A stretch of 64,000 nt of DNA, taken from assembly GCF_004345665.1 (NCBI RefSeq), contig NZ_SLWR01000009.1, positions 1-64,000 on the forward strand. The letters are read 5' to 3'. Numbering within the stretch: position 1 is the stretch's first letter; the number at the start of each line of letters is the position of its first letter. Source of the DNA: Kribbella antiqua. Lineage in GTDB: Bacteria > Actinomycetota > Actinomycetes > Propionibacteriales > Kribbellaceae. The notes below the pieces were generated by a model. That model did no database searches and was not told the origin of the DNA. It saw only the letters and a program-made list of their open reading frames with translations. Below are positions 53,873-62,495 of this stretch, piece after piece. Made by a program: the position numbers and the translations under genes.

Positions 53873-54298
53873 GTGGATCATCACAACCGGCATGTCTACT
53901 ACTGTCCGCTGCGGTGGGGTGACATGGACGCGCTCGGTCATGTGAACAACGGCCGGTACGTCGACTACCTCCAGGATGCCCGGGTCGACTTCCTGTTCCG
54001 GATCGCCAAGGAGCTCGGCGCGGATCACCTGGAAACCGGTCTGCTGGTGGCCCGGCACGAGGTCCAGTACCGCGCGCCGCTGCATTTCCGGCTCGAACCG
54101 GTGCGGATCGAACTCTGGATCAGCGAGATCAGGGCCGCTTCGTTCACCGTCGACTACGAGATCCTCGACGCCGAGCCCGAGCGTCGTACCTATGTCGAGG
54201 CGCGCACCAGGCTGGTCCCGTTCGACTTCGCCGCCAACCGCCTGCGCCGGATCAGCCTGGTCGAGCGTGAGGTCCTGCAGAAGCTGGTGGGCGCATGA
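53873..54298 (+). CDS. Hot-dog acyl-CoA thioesterase 1
   Basis: A 141-residue YbgC/FcbC-type thioesterase: LRWGDMDALGHVNNGRYVDY, with the catalytic Asp in the first motif. GTG 53873 is preferred; there is no clear ribosome site, so a leaderless message is possible. It overlaps the paralog downstream by four bases. Confidence 0.86.
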   Translation: MDHHNRHVYYCPLRWGDMDALGHVNNGRYVDYLQDARVDFLFRIAKELGADHLETGLLVARHEVQYRAPLHFRLEPVRIELWISEIRAASFTVDYEILDAEPERRTYVEARTRLVPFDFAANRLRRISLVEREVLQKLVGA

Positions 54299-54714
54299 GC
54301 TTCACTCACCAGGTGCTGGTCCGGTGGTCGGACATCGACTCGTACGACCACGTGAACAACGTCCGGTACTTCGACTACCTGCAAGAAGCCCGCATCGCGT
54401 TCCTCAGCCAGATCATGGGTACGACGGGCGACTTCTTCGCCGACCACCCGTGTGTCCTGGTCAGCCAGAATGTGGACTACCTGCGGCCGATCCTGCTGAG
54501 ACATCCGCCGTACGACGTCGACGTCTGGGTCGACTCGATAGGTACGTCGTCGTACACGCTCGGTTCGAGGATCGTCGACCGCAGTGGTGGGACCGAAGAG
54601 GTCTACGCCGAAGCGGTGTCGGTGCTTGTCGCTGTGGACGGCGAGACGCACGCCAAGCGTCCACTCGGTGAGACCGAACGGGACTCCCTGCTCAACCACG
54701 TTGTGACGGCTTGA
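54295..54714 (+). CDS. Hot-dog acyl-CoA thioesterase 2
   Basis: A 139-residue paralog of the preceding protein with VRWSDIDSYDHVNNVRYFDYL. The ATG overlaps the upstream stop. Two different hot-dog subunits side by side may form a heteromer or act on different acyl-CoAs. Confidence 0.86.
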   Translation: MSFTHQVLVRWSDIDSYDHVNNVRYFDYLQEARIAFLSQIMGTTGDFFADHPCVLVSQNVDYLRPILLRHPPYDVDVWVDSIGTSSYTLGSRIVDRSGGTEEVYAEAVSVLVAVDGETHAKRPLGETERDSLLNHVVTA

Positions 54715-54729
54715 GAGACTGGGACCGTT

Positions 54730-55149
54730 ATGACCGATCAACTGAGCTTCTACGACGCCGTGGGCGGGGCCGAGACGTTCCACCGGCTGGTGGCGGCCTT
54801 CTACCGCGGTGTCGCCGCCGACCCGGAGCTGCGCCCGATGTACCCGGAGGAGGACCTTGGCCCGGCCGAGGTGCGCTTCCGGATGTTCCTGGAGCAGTAC
54901 TGGGGCGGTCCGCGGACGTACTCCGACCAGCGCGGGCACCCCCGGCTGCGGCTGCGGCACGCCCCGTTCGCCGTCACCCCGAGCGCCCGGGACCGCTGGC
55001 TCGGCCACATGCGCGCCGCGCTGGACGAGATCGCGCTGCCACCGGATCGGGACGAGGAGATCTGGACCTACATGGTGATGGCCGCGCACAGCATGGTGAA
55101 CACCGACGAACCGCAGTACCCGGGCGCGATCGACGTGTCCGGCACCTGA
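54730..55149 (+). CDS. glbO: Group II truncated haemoglobin
   Basis: A 139-residue 2/2 haemoglobin. Proximal His77 in LRLRHAPF, Trp90 (G8) in ARDRWLGHM and FLEQYWGGP at CD1/E. It binds O2 or NO in the cytoplasm, as known for mycobacterial GlbO. ATG 54730, 15 bases after the thioesterase stop. The glbO name is a family assignment. Confidence 0.92.
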   Translation: MTDQLSFYDAVGGAETFHRLVAAFYRGVAADPELRPMYPEEDLGPAEVRFRMFLEQYWGGPRTYSDQRGHPRLRLRHAPFAVTPSARDRWLGHMRAALDEIALPPDRDEEIWTYMVMAAHSMVNTDEPQYPGAIDVSGT

Positions 55150-55174
55150 GCTCTTCGAAGGAGAGACAACGAGC

Positions 55175-55606
55175 ATGGCCGCAACCCGTTCTGCCAAGGC
55201 CCACTGGGAAGGTTCGCTGCTGGAGGGGGCCGGTCAGGTCAGCCTCGAGTCGTCCGGCCTGGGCACCTACGACGTGACCTGGGCCGCCCGTACCGAGCCG
55301 GAGGCCAGCGGCCGGACCAGCCCGGAGGAGCTGGTCGCGGCGGCGCATTCGAGCTGCTTCAACATGGCGCTGTCGAACATCCTGGCCAAGGCCGGGAACG
55401 CGCCGGAGTCCCTGGACACCACCGCCGAGGTGACCTTCGTGCCGGGTGAGGGCATCACGGGCAGCAAGCTCTCGGTGAACGGCAAGGTCCCCGGCCTGAC
55501 CGCGGACGAGTTCGCCCAGTTCGCCGAGGACGCGAAGAAGAACTGCCCGGTCTCCCAGGCCCTGACCGGCACCACCATCACCCTGGACGTCACCTTCACG
55601 GCCTGA
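55175..55606 (+). CDS. OsmC/Ohr-family peroxiredoxin
   Basis: A 143-residue OsmC-type protein with catalytic Cys61 (AHSSCFNMAL) and Cys124 (KKNCPVSQAL) and Glu52. It reduces organic hydroperoxides with a thiol donor. ATG 55175 follows GAAGGAGAG. It follows the haemoglobin gene and may belong to the same oxidative-stress unit. Confidence 0.92.
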   Translation: MAATRSAKAHWEGSLLEGAGQVSLESSGLGTYDVTWAARTEPEASGRTSPEELVAAAHSSCFNMALSNILAKAGNAPESLDTTAEVTFVPGEGITGSKLSVNGKVPGLTADEFAQFAEDAKKNCPVSQALTGTTITLDVTFTA

Positions 55607-55615
55607 CAACCGCTT

Positions 55616-55651
55616 GAAAGCCGCCGGGCCCGCTTGGGTCCGGCGGCTTTC
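55616..55651 (+). terminator. Terminator after OsmC gene
   Basis: GAAAGCCGCCGG pairs with CCGGCGGCTTTC in a 36-base hairpin followed by TGTTTGTTGT. Confidence 0.85.
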
Positions 55652-55663
55652 TGTTTGTTGTCG

Positions 55664-55804
55664 TTCTACCTGCTCCGCGAGGACGACGATCCCGCGAGCG
55701 TGCTCACGTTGCAGGTGGTCGATGGCTCGGCTGCCGAGCGGCTGTATCTGGGGCTCGGCTTCCGTTCGGTGTTCCGGTCGCCGAACTTTCGTCGTCCGGC
55801 TTAG
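55664..55804 (+). pseudogene. 3' remnant of a GNAT acetyltransferase
   Basis: Forty-six residues ending in TAG at 55802-55804 read FYLLREDDDPASVLTLQV, then VDGSAAERLYLGLGFRSV. The A-x-x-LY-x-x-LGF pattern is the usual C-terminus of GNAT enzymes. There is no start and no room for a catalytic domain, because the OsmC terminator lies directly upstream. It also overlaps the MscS gene on the other strand, so it is a decayed fragment. Confidence 0.65.
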
Positions 55805-56531
55805 CCTCTTCCTCGGCCTTCTCGGTGGCGCTGCCGACGCCGGAGGGCGCCGTACTGTCCGGGTCGCGGGTGGCGAGATTGCCGACGCGGAGGACCTCGC
55901 CGTTGCGGACGTACCAGGTGGTGCCGTCCTCGCCACGGAGGGTGGTGATCCGCAGGCCGACGTTCACGACCACGCCGGTGGCCTTCTCCATGTCGATCAG
56001 GTCGCCGACGCCGTACTGGTCCTCGAAGATCATGAAGATGCCGGCCAGGAAGTCCTTCACCAGCGTCTGGGCGCCGAAGCCGAGCGCGACGCCGATGATG
56101 CTCGCCGACGCCACCACCGGCAGGATGTTGAAGCCGAGCTCGGCCAGCACCATCACCACCAGGACGGCGGTCAGCACGATCGTCACGGAGCTGCACAGCA
56201 GCGAGGCGATCGTCTCGGCCCGTTGGGCCCGGCGCTCGTTGGCCAGGGTGTTCTCGACGAACTCCTGGCCGCGCTTCGACTTGGACAGGACCCCGGCCAC
56301 GGCGCCGTTCCCGGTCCGGCGGGCGAACCGGCGAATCAGCTTGTGCAGCAGCCAGCGGAGGACGAAGAAGCCGATGATCAGCCCGGCGATCCGGGCCGGC
56401 ACGACGATGACCTGGTCGGTCACCTCCAACTTGCCGTCGTTACCCATACGGAAGAAGGTAGGGAACCCCTCGGGCAGGGAAAACAGGGGGTGACTGATCG
56501 CGGACACAAGGTAGCTGGTCAGAATAGGCAT
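55704..56531 (-). CDS. MscS-family mechanosensitive channel
   Basis: A 275-residue small-conductance channel. Hydrophobic segments lie at about 43-60 and 112-135, and the pore-lining helix at ASASIIGVALGFGAQTLVKDF. The MscS beta-domain follows (GIFMIFEDQYGVGDLIDM). The C-terminus is a disordered acidic/Pro tail. The ATG at 56531 is chosen over an upstream TTG at 56561. It would release solutes on osmotic downshock. Confidence 0.88.
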   Translation of the reverse strand: MPILTSYLVSAISHPLFSLPEGFPTFFRMGNDGKLEVTDQVIVVPARIAGLIIGFFVLRWLLHKLIRRFARRTGNGAVAGVLSKSKRGQEFVENTLANERRAQRAETIASLLCSSVTIVLTAVLVVMVLAELGFNILPVVASASIIGVALGFGAQTLVKDFLAGIFMIFEDQYGVGDLIDMEKATGVVVNVGLRITTLRGEDGTTWYVRNGEVLRVGNLATRDPDSTAPSGVGSATEKAEEEAKPDDESSATGTPNGSRAPDTAARQPSHRPPAT

Positions 56532-56575
56532 CTCGCCGCCCGATCTTAGTAAGGCTGACAAGGGGAGACGATCGC

Positions 56576-57574
56576 ATGCCCAGCCGGCTGGATGACGAGC
56601 TGTCCCGGCTCGTGAGCGCGGGCGTGCTGCGCCAGTACCAGGCCGATGCGCTGCGGGGCGCCGCCGACGCGGAGCTCAAGGCAGCGCTCGCCGATCCGGG
56701 CCGTCCGACGGTGAAGCCGCCGCCGGAGCCACCGGCCAAGCCGAAGACACCGCCGGCCGCGGCGCACACGAACGCGCTGATCGAAGTGCTCGGCTACATC
56801 GGCGGAGCGCTACTCCTCGGCGCCGTCGCCTTGCTCACCGTGGCGAACTGGGGCGAGATGGGCCGCGCCGCCCGCGTCAGCACCGGTACCAGCGCCGCCG
56901 TGATCCTGCTCGGCGCCGCCGCCGTACTCGCGCTGCTCCACCGCCGCGAGACGCTCAGTTCGGCGCTCGCGTCGCTCGGCTGCTGCGTGGCCGGATTCGC
57001 CACCTACGTCGCGATCGAAGGGGAGACCGGCCGGGTCGCCGGTGTCGCCGTCGCGCTCGCGCTGGCCGCCCTCGGGACGTGGTGGCTGGCCGGCTCTTCG
57101 TTGCTGGTGGCAACGTTCGGGATCTTGGCCGTGGGTGTGCTGGTGATCACGGCAGATGTCCTGACTCCGGACACCGGCTCGGCGACGAACAGTGCGGGCA
57201 TCGCCGGCACCGGCTTCATCCTGGTCGCTTTCGTGATGGCGATGATCGGACTGGTCCGGGATCAGGTGACCGCGTGGTCGCTGGCAGGGGCCGCGATGTT
57301 CAGTTCGTCCATCTGCTGGCTGGTCCAGGACCGTGGCGAGGTGATGGCGCTGGCGGTGGGGACTGCTGGTCCGGCGGCTCTGCTGGTCGCGTACGGACGC
57401 CGGCACGCGTCGGCGTACGCCGTGGTCGGCTGCGCGATCCTGCTGGTGATCTGGCCGACAGCGCTCTACCAGCTCACTGACAACGTGGCAGGCGTTGCTA
57501 TTGGCCTGGTCGTGGCCAGTGCGGCGCTGCTGTTCGCCGTACTCCTGCTGAGCCGTCGGCGCTCGAACCCGTAA
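56576..57574 (+). CDS. DUF2157-like multi-pass membrane protein
   Basis: A 332-residue protein. An N-terminal soluble helical domain (RLVSAGVLRQYQADALRGA) resembles the DUF2157 'unfolded-domain' head. A Pro-rich linker and about nine transmembrane helices follow. ATG 56576 follows AAGGGGAG. Function unknown. Confidence 0.78.
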   Translation: MPSRLDDELSRLVSAGVLRQYQADALRGAADAELKAALADPGRPTVKPPPEPPAKPKTPPAAAHTNALIEVLGYIGGALLLGAVALLTVANWGEMGRAARVSTGTSAAVILLGAAAVLALLHRRETLSSALASLGCCVAGFATYVAIEGETGRVAGVAVALALAALGTWWLAGSSLLVATFGILAVGVLVITADVLTPDTGSATNSAGIAGTGFILVAFVMAMIGLVRDQVTAWSLAGAAMFSSSICWLVQDRGEVMALAVGTAGPAALLVAYGRRHASAYAVVGCAILLVIWPTALYQLTDNVAGVAIGLVVASAALLFAVLLLSRRRSNP

Positions 57575-57629
57575 CAGTACGGCGCGCGGCGTTACGCGTT
57601 GGGGCGGTTGATGCGGCAGACTCGCTGGG

Positions 57630-59747
57630 GTGACTGCTCCTACTCCGGCCCTTGTCGAGCTAGCGATTGCCCATGGCGTGGCGACGGAGTACTGGAACTG
57701 GCAGGGCGAGCATGTGATCGTCGCCAGCGAAGTGGTGTCCGCAGTACTCGCGGCACTCGGTGTGGACGCGTCTACGCCCGAGCGGGCCGCCAATGCCCTG
57801 GCGGAGCACCAGCAGGCGCGCTGGCGTCGTACGTTGCCTCCTACTGTGGTGATGCGGGAGGGGTGGACGCCGTGGTTCGCCGTACACCTGCCGCATGGGT
57901 CGAGTGCCGAGGTGTGGGTCGATCTGGAGGATGGCAGTCACCGGCGGGACATCCTTCAGCAGGAGCACTGGGTCGAGCCGGAGTGGGTCGACGGTGTCCA
58001 GATCGGTGAGGCGACGTACCAGCTGCCCGGTGACCTGCCGATCGGGTACCACCGCCTGTGTGCGCGGATCGGCGGTAGCCCGGAGATCTCGGTCAGCACG
58101 CTCATCGTCACCCCACGCAAGCTGGAGCCGGAGAACCTACGCCGTACCTGGGGGTGGGTGCTGCAGCTGTACTCCGTCCGCTCCCGCCGCTCCTGGGGCA
58201 TTGGCGACCTGCACGATCTCGCTGACCTGGCTGCGTGGTCTGCGAACGACCTGGGTGCCGGCTTCGTCCTGGTGAACCCGCTGCATGCAGCCGAGACGAC
58301 CGGCCGGATGGAGCCCTCGCCGTACCTCCCTGCCTCGCGCCGCTTCGGCAACCCGATCTACCTCCGCATCGAGGACATCGACGAGTACGGCGATCTTGCG
58401 CCGGCTGAGCGGGATCGGGTCCGGGCCCTGAGCCTGCAGACCCGCGCGCTGAGTGAGGACCCGACCGCACTGGACCGCGACACCGTCTGGGCCGCCAAGC
58501 GAGAGGCGCTGCAGCTGCTGTTCGGCGTCCGACCGTCGATCGGCCGCATCGCGGAGTACGGCGCCTACTGCGACCGCGAGAGCCAGGGACTGATCGACTT
58601 CGCCACCTGGGCGGCGATCGCCGACGTACACGGGCCGGAGTGGAGCAAATGGCCCGAGGAGCTGCAGGACCCGACGTCGTCCGCAGTTGTTGCCTTCCGC
58701 AACGAGAACCCGGATGCGGTGGAGTTCCACTGCTGGCTGCAGTGGCAGCTGGACGAGCAGCTCGCCCGTACCCAGGCCCGGGCCAAAGCCGCCGGGATGT
58801 CGCTGGGCGTCGTACACGATCTGGCTGTCGGGGTGCATCCGGACGGTGCGGACGCGTGGGCGCTGCAGAACGTGCTGGCGCCGGGTATCCACGTCGGAGC
58901 CCCGCCGGACGCGTTCAACCAGCAGGGGCAGGACTGGTCGCAGCCGCCGTGGCGCCCGAACGCCCTGGCCGAGACAGGCTATGCGGCGTGGAGGGATCTG
59001 GTCCGTGCGGTGATGCGGCACGGCGGTGGGCTGCGGATCGACCACATCCTCGGCATGTTCCGGCTCTGGTGGGTGACGTCGCCGGAGCGGCCGACCGAGG
59101 GCACGTACGTGCGCTATGACCACGAGGCGCTCGTCGGCATCCTCGTGCTGGAGGCGACGCGCGCCGGTGTGACCGTGGTGGGGGAGGACCTCGGCACGGT
59201 CGAGCCGTGGGTGCGTGACTACCTCACTGAGCGCGGTGTGCTCGGTACGTCGGTGCTGTGGTTCGAGCGTGACCAGGACGGCAAGCCGCTGGCGCCGGAG
59301 CGCTGGCGCGAACTGTGCCTGGCCACGGTGACCACGCACGACCTGCCGCCGACCGCCGGTTACCTGGCTGGGGACCACGTCGAGCTGCGCCATCAGCTCG
59401 GGCTGCTGACCAGACCGGTCGCTGAGGAGCTCGAGGTAGACGAGGCCGAGCGGGACTCCTGGCTGAACGCACTCCGCGAGCGGCACCTGCTCAGCAACAC
59501 CGACGGCGACGTAGAGCGCATCGTCGAGGCACTGCACCGGTACGTCGCTCATACCCCAGCGAAGCTGGTCGGGGTGGCGCTGACCGACGCTATCGGCGAG
59601 CGTCGTACTCAGAACCAGCCGGGGACCACGGACGAGTATCCGAACTGGCGGGTGCCGCTCGGTGGGCCGGACGGCGAACCGGTGCTGATCGAGGATCTGC
59701 CGAACAACCAGCGGCTCCGCCGGCTGATCGGCGCGCTGAACATCTAG
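57630..59747 (+). CDS. malQ: 4-alpha-glucanotransferase
   Basis: A 705-residue GH77 amylomaltase: N-terminal domain to about residue 150, then the barrel. Nucleophile Asp in GLRIDHILGMFRLWW, acid/base Glu in GEDLGTVEPWV, third Asp in TTHDLPPTAGYL. It transfers glucan chains between maltodextrins. GTG 57630; no strong ribosome site, so it may be leaderless. No glycogen genes adjoin. Confidence 0.93.
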   Translation: MTAPTPALVELAIAHGVATEYWNWQGEHVIVASEVVSAVLAALGVDASTPERAANALAEHQQARWRRTLPPTVVMREGWTPWFAVHLPHGSSAEVWVDLEDGSHRRDILQQEHWVEPEWVDGVQIGEATYQLPGDLPIGYHRLCARIGGSPEISVSTLIVTPRKLEPENLRRTWGWVLQLYSVRSRRSWGIGDLHDLADLAAWSANDLGAGFVLVNPLHAAETTGRMEPSPYLPASRRFGNPIYLRIEDIDEYGDLAPAERDRVRALSLQTRALSEDPTALDRDTVWAAKREALQLLFGVRPSIGRIAEYGAYCDRESQGLIDFATWAAIADVHGPEWSKWPEELQDPTSSAVVAFRNENPDAVEFHCWLQWQLDEQLARTQARAKAAGMSLGVVHDLAVGVHPDGADAWALQNVLAPGIHVGAPPDAFNQQGQDWSQPPWRPNALAETGYAAWRDLVRAVMRHGGGLRIDHILGMFRLWWVTSPERPTEGTYVRYDHEALVGILVLEATRAGVTVVGEDLGTVEPWVRDYLTERGVLGTSVLWFERDQDGKPLAPERWRELCLATVTTHDLPPTAGYLAGDHVELRHQLGLLTRPVAEELEVDEAERDSWLNALRERHLLSNTDGDVERIVEALHRYVAHTPAKLVGVALTDAIGERRTQNQPGTTDEYPNWRVPLGGPDGEPVLIEDLPNNQRLRRLIGALNI

Positions 59748-59845
59748 CTCTCTGTCATCACTCGCTTACGAACCGTTGAGCCTTCTACGAGTGTGCGGAT
59801 GTTCATTTCTGATTCGGTGAGAGGTTCCGTCAATTACTTTCCTGA

Positions 59846-59889
59846 GGGACACTCCATGAGATATCCGCCCCTATCTCGAGGAGTGTCCC
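59846..59889 (+). promoter_or_regulatory. Large hairpin over the start region of the M15-like gene
   Basis: GGGACACTCC (59846-59855) pairs perfectly with GGAGTGTCCC (59880-59889). Inside, GAGATA (59858-59863) pairs with TATCTC (59872-59877), with only an A-A mismatch and a T-G wobble between. The ATG at 59856 and part of the GAGGG ribosome site lie in the stem. Either a translational switch or a DNA palindrome. Confidence 0.75.
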
Positions 59890-60386
59890 CCATGCTTCGT
59901 CGAATCCTGGTCCCCTTGGTCGCCGTACTCGCTGGTCTGCTGCCAGGTGTGGTCGTGGTCGAGCAGGCGTCTGCGCTCACCAAGATGACGCACTCGCAGG
60001 CTGCCGCGATCTTCAGCGCCGCCGGGATCACCTGGTCGTCCAGCGGCAACTGCTCGGACTGGAACAACTCCACGTGTACGTCGTTCACCAACATCAACGA
60101 CAGCACCGTGTACGGCGTACGCACGCTGAAGCAGGCGAGTGGATGCGCGGTGAACATCACCGGCGGCACCGAGGTCGGTCACGCCAGCGGCACGTACAGC
60201 CACCGCAACGGCTACAAGGTCGACATCTCCGTCTACACCTGCGTCAGCAACTACATCCGCAACACCTTCACCCGCATCGCCGACCGCGGCGACGGCGCCC
60301 AGCAGTGGCGCTCCGGCGCCGGCAACATCTACGCCAACGAAGGCAACCACTGGGACATCACCTACTACAACTGCGGAGGCTGCTGA
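59856..60386 (+). CDS. Secreted M15-like peptidase
   Basis: A 176-residue exported protein. The signal peptide spans MLRRILVPLVAVLAGLLPG to EQASA (cleavage about residue 37 from ATG 59856). The mature domain has YSHRNGYKVDISV and NEGNHWDITYY, matching the HxxGxxxD and ExxHW zinc-ligand pattern of D-Ala-D-Ala carboxypeptidase-type (M15) enzymes. Four Cys could form disulfides. The ATG at 59856 has GAGGG eight bases upstream but lies in a hairpin; an in-frame ATG at 59892, just after the hairpin, is the alternative start. Peptidoglycan is the likely substrate. Confidence 0.72.
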   Translation: MRYPPLSRGVSPMLRRILVPLVAVLAGLLPGVVVVEQASALTKMTHSQAAAIFSAAGITWSSSGNCSDWNNSTCTSFTNINDSTVYGVRTLKQASGCAVNITGGTEVGHASGTYSHRNGYKVDISVYTCVSNYIRNTFTRIADRGDGAQQWRSGAGNIYANEGNHWDITYYNCGGC

Positions 60387-60420
60387 CGTAGGCGGGTTGG
60401 CGGGGGCTAGGCTCTGGTTC

Positions 60421-60699
60421 GTGATTGCTGAGCTTTCCGGCCACACCTTGCTGGTGTTTGTCGGCATCCCCGTGCTGGTCGTGGCGGTGGTGGCGTTGCT
60501 CGTCTTCTCGTCGTCGATCGCGAGTGGACCGCGTTACCGCCCGGGCCTGTCCTGGTGGGCCCCGCCGGTCTGGATCAACGGACCGACCGCCACCAAGCCG
60601 GACCCCGCCCACCTGCCTGAGCTGCCCGGTGCGCCGGGCACGACCGCGACCGCCGCCGGCGTCGCCCGTACGACCGGAGGCGCAAGTGCCAGCTGGTGA
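60421..60699 (+). CDS. Small membrane protein upstream of DUF5130
   Basis: A 92-residue protein with one transmembrane helix (LLVFVGIPVLVVAVVALLVF, about 9-28) and a Pro/Ala-rich cytosolic or surface tail. GTG 60421. It overlaps the next gene by 14 bases, so it is part of the operon. No family name known to me. Confidence 0.7.
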   Translation: MIAELSGHTLLVFVGIPVLVVAVVALLVFSSSIASGPRYRPGLSWWAPPVWINGPTATKPDPAHLPELPGAPGTTATAAGVARTTGGASASW

Positions 60700-61084
60700 C
60701 GCATTCACCCCCGACCAGCTCTACGACATCGAGAAGGCCGTCCGGCACGCGGAGGAGACTTCCGGCCTGCACTTCTCCGTGTACGTCGGTGGTGCAGACT
60801 CCGAGACCCGCCCGTTCGCCCTGGAGCTCCTCAACGAGCTGGACGACCCGGACCGGAGTGTCCTGGTGTACGTCGACCCGGCCGGGCGCCGGCTGGAGAT
60901 CGTCACCGGCGCCATTGCCAAGCGGCAGCTCTCGGACAGCTCAGCCGGCCTGGCCGCGCTGACCATGCAGACCTCCTTCGCCACCGGCGACCTGACCGGC
61001 GGTCTGGTCACCGGCGTCCAGCAGCTGGGCGACCACGCTCACCTGCCGAAGCTGCTGCACGCCAACGAGCCACACAAGCAGTGA
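60686..61084 (+). CDS. DUF5130/TPM-like protein
   Basis: A 132-residue protein with the TPM-like fold (FTPDQLYDIEKAVRHAEE, LVYVDPAGRRLEIVTG). GTG 60686 follows GGAGG, and its own stop overlaps the next start (GTGA). Operon of three; function not established. Confidence 0.8.
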   Translation: MPAGDAFTPDQLYDIEKAVRHAEETSGLHFSVYVGGADSETRPFALELLNELDDPDRSVLVYVDPAGRRLEIVTGAIAKRQLSDSSAGLAALTMQTSFATGDLTGGLVTGVQQLGDHAHLPKLLHANEPHKQ

Positions 61085-61665
61085 CCCAGCCTCTCCAGCC
61101 GCACCGCATCGAGCTGGACGACGTCGTACTGCGTCCGTTCGTCATCGCGGACGAGGATGCGGTGGCGGAGGCGCTGCGGGACCCTGACATCCTCCGCTGG
61201 ACCGCTGGTACGGCGGTCATCCGTACGCCGGCCGACAAGCGCGCCCTGCGGTGGCTGGAGCCGCGCATCGAAGGCTGGGCACGTGGCAACGCGGTCTTCG
61301 CCGTCGCGGACGCCAAGACCGACTGGGTGCTCGCCAGCGTGACGGTCCGCGACGTCAACCGCGTCCCGGACCAGGCAGTCGTGGCCTACTGGGTCAGCCC
61401 GGCTGCACGCGGCCGCCGCCTGGGCGCTCGCGCACTGGACGCTGCAGCCCGCTGGGCCTTCGCACGGGACGGCCTCGGCCTACACCGGCTGTCGCTCGAC
61501 CACGCGCTCGTGAACGAGGGCTCCTGCCGCGTCGCCACCCGGGCAGGCTTCCAGCTCGAGGGCGTCATGCGGGACTACTACGTCGAGGCCACCGGTCGGC
61601 GGCACGACTCCCACCTGCACGCCCGCCTGGCGACCGATCAGCCGGGAGCGACGGCCGGTTCGTAG
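61081..61665 (+). CDS. RimJ/RimL-type GNAT acetyltransferase
   Basis: A 194-residue GNAT of the ribosomal-protein N-acetyltransferase type: YWVSPAARGRRLGARALDAA is the acetyl-CoA loop, and LSLDHALVNEGSCRVATRAGF ends the fold. GTG 61081 overlaps the upstream stop. It converges on the SPOR-like gene with 28 bases of overlap. Confidence 0.88.
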   Translation: MTQPLQPHRIELDDVVLRPFVIADEDAVAEALRDPDILRWTAGTAVIRTPADKRALRWLEPRIEGWARGNAVFAVADAKTDWVLASVTVRDVNRVPDQAVVAYWVSPAARGRRLGARALDAAARWAFARDGLGLHRLSLDHALVNEGSCRVATRAGFQLEGVMRDYYVEATGRRHDSHLHARLATDQPGATAGS

Positions 61666-62300
61666 GTGGGGCAGGCCGGGCTGTTGTACGCGCGCTGAGT
61701 CTTCGGCGCGGAGCACAGGTCTTCCATCTGCGCCGACGTCGTACCGGGGCCGAGGTACACCACCCAGGTGTCGCTGACCGGCTCCATCGAGCTGTTGGCG
61801 ATCCCGGGGTACTGCCCGTCGACCAACATCGCCTTCGCCGGTATACCCGCCGCGATCAGTTTGGCCGCGGTGTTCTTCGCGAGCTGATCCGCCTCAAGCC
61901 CGACATCGGTCGGGTACTTGTCGAGGACCGCGATCCACTGACCGCGCTTGAACGCCGGTGACTCCGGCCCGGTGTTCACCGGCGCGCTCGTCCGCGCCGC
62001 CTTGGCGCTCGGTACCGTCGCGCCGGCGGCCGGCGGCTTGCGGTCCGCCTTCGAGCTGTTCGCCGACGGCGACGGCTCCACCGAACCAGCGGCGGGTGCC
62101 GAGGCGGCGGAGTCATTCGGTACGGCGCCCATCCGCAGGCCGTCCTCGGTCGTCGACGGCGACCCCTTGGTCAGGATGAACGCGAACACCGCCACCATCG
62201 CGGCACTGGCCACGATCGCCGCACCCACCGCGGCATGCGACCGCTGAGCCTTCCGTCCCCGAGAGGACCGTCGCGGCTTTCGATGATCCACGCGTGTCAC
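61638..62300 (-). CDS. Membrane-anchored protein with SPOR-like C-terminus
   Basis: A 220-residue protein. A basic N-terminus and one transmembrane helix (AAIVASAAMVAVFAFILT, about 27-44) are followed by a Ser/Ala/Pro linker to about residue 115. The C-terminal domain (QWIAVLDKYPTDVGLEADQL .. WVVYLGPG) resembles SPOR-type peptidoglycan-binding folds. GTG 62300 after GGAG. Possibly a cell-wall anchored protein. Confidence 0.72.
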   Translation of the reverse strand: MTRVDHRKPRRSSRGRKAQRSHAAVGAAIVASAAMVAVFAFILTKGSPSTTEDGLRMGAVPNDSAASAPAAGSVEPSPSANSSKADRKPPAAGATVPSAKAARTSAPVNTGPESPAFKRGQWIAVLDKYPTDVGLEADQLAKNTAAKLIAAGIPAKAMLVDGQYPGIANSSMEPVSDTWVVYLGPGTTSAQMEDLCSAPKTQRAYNSPACPTYEPAVAPG

Positions 62301-62495
62301 GGCAAGGGCTCCTCAGCAGATTCCCCTGTGGCGAATATTTCCGCGTCAGCTTAAACCGATCCAGCGCAAAAGTGAGACCCACTCAGTGGTGAGAATCTCC
62401 TTCCCTACAAGCAAATCGCGCCCCGCGTTCATCCCCTCACAATCCGCCGACGAGCAATCGTTTGACTACTACCGAAATGCCATCCCTCGGTCGCA

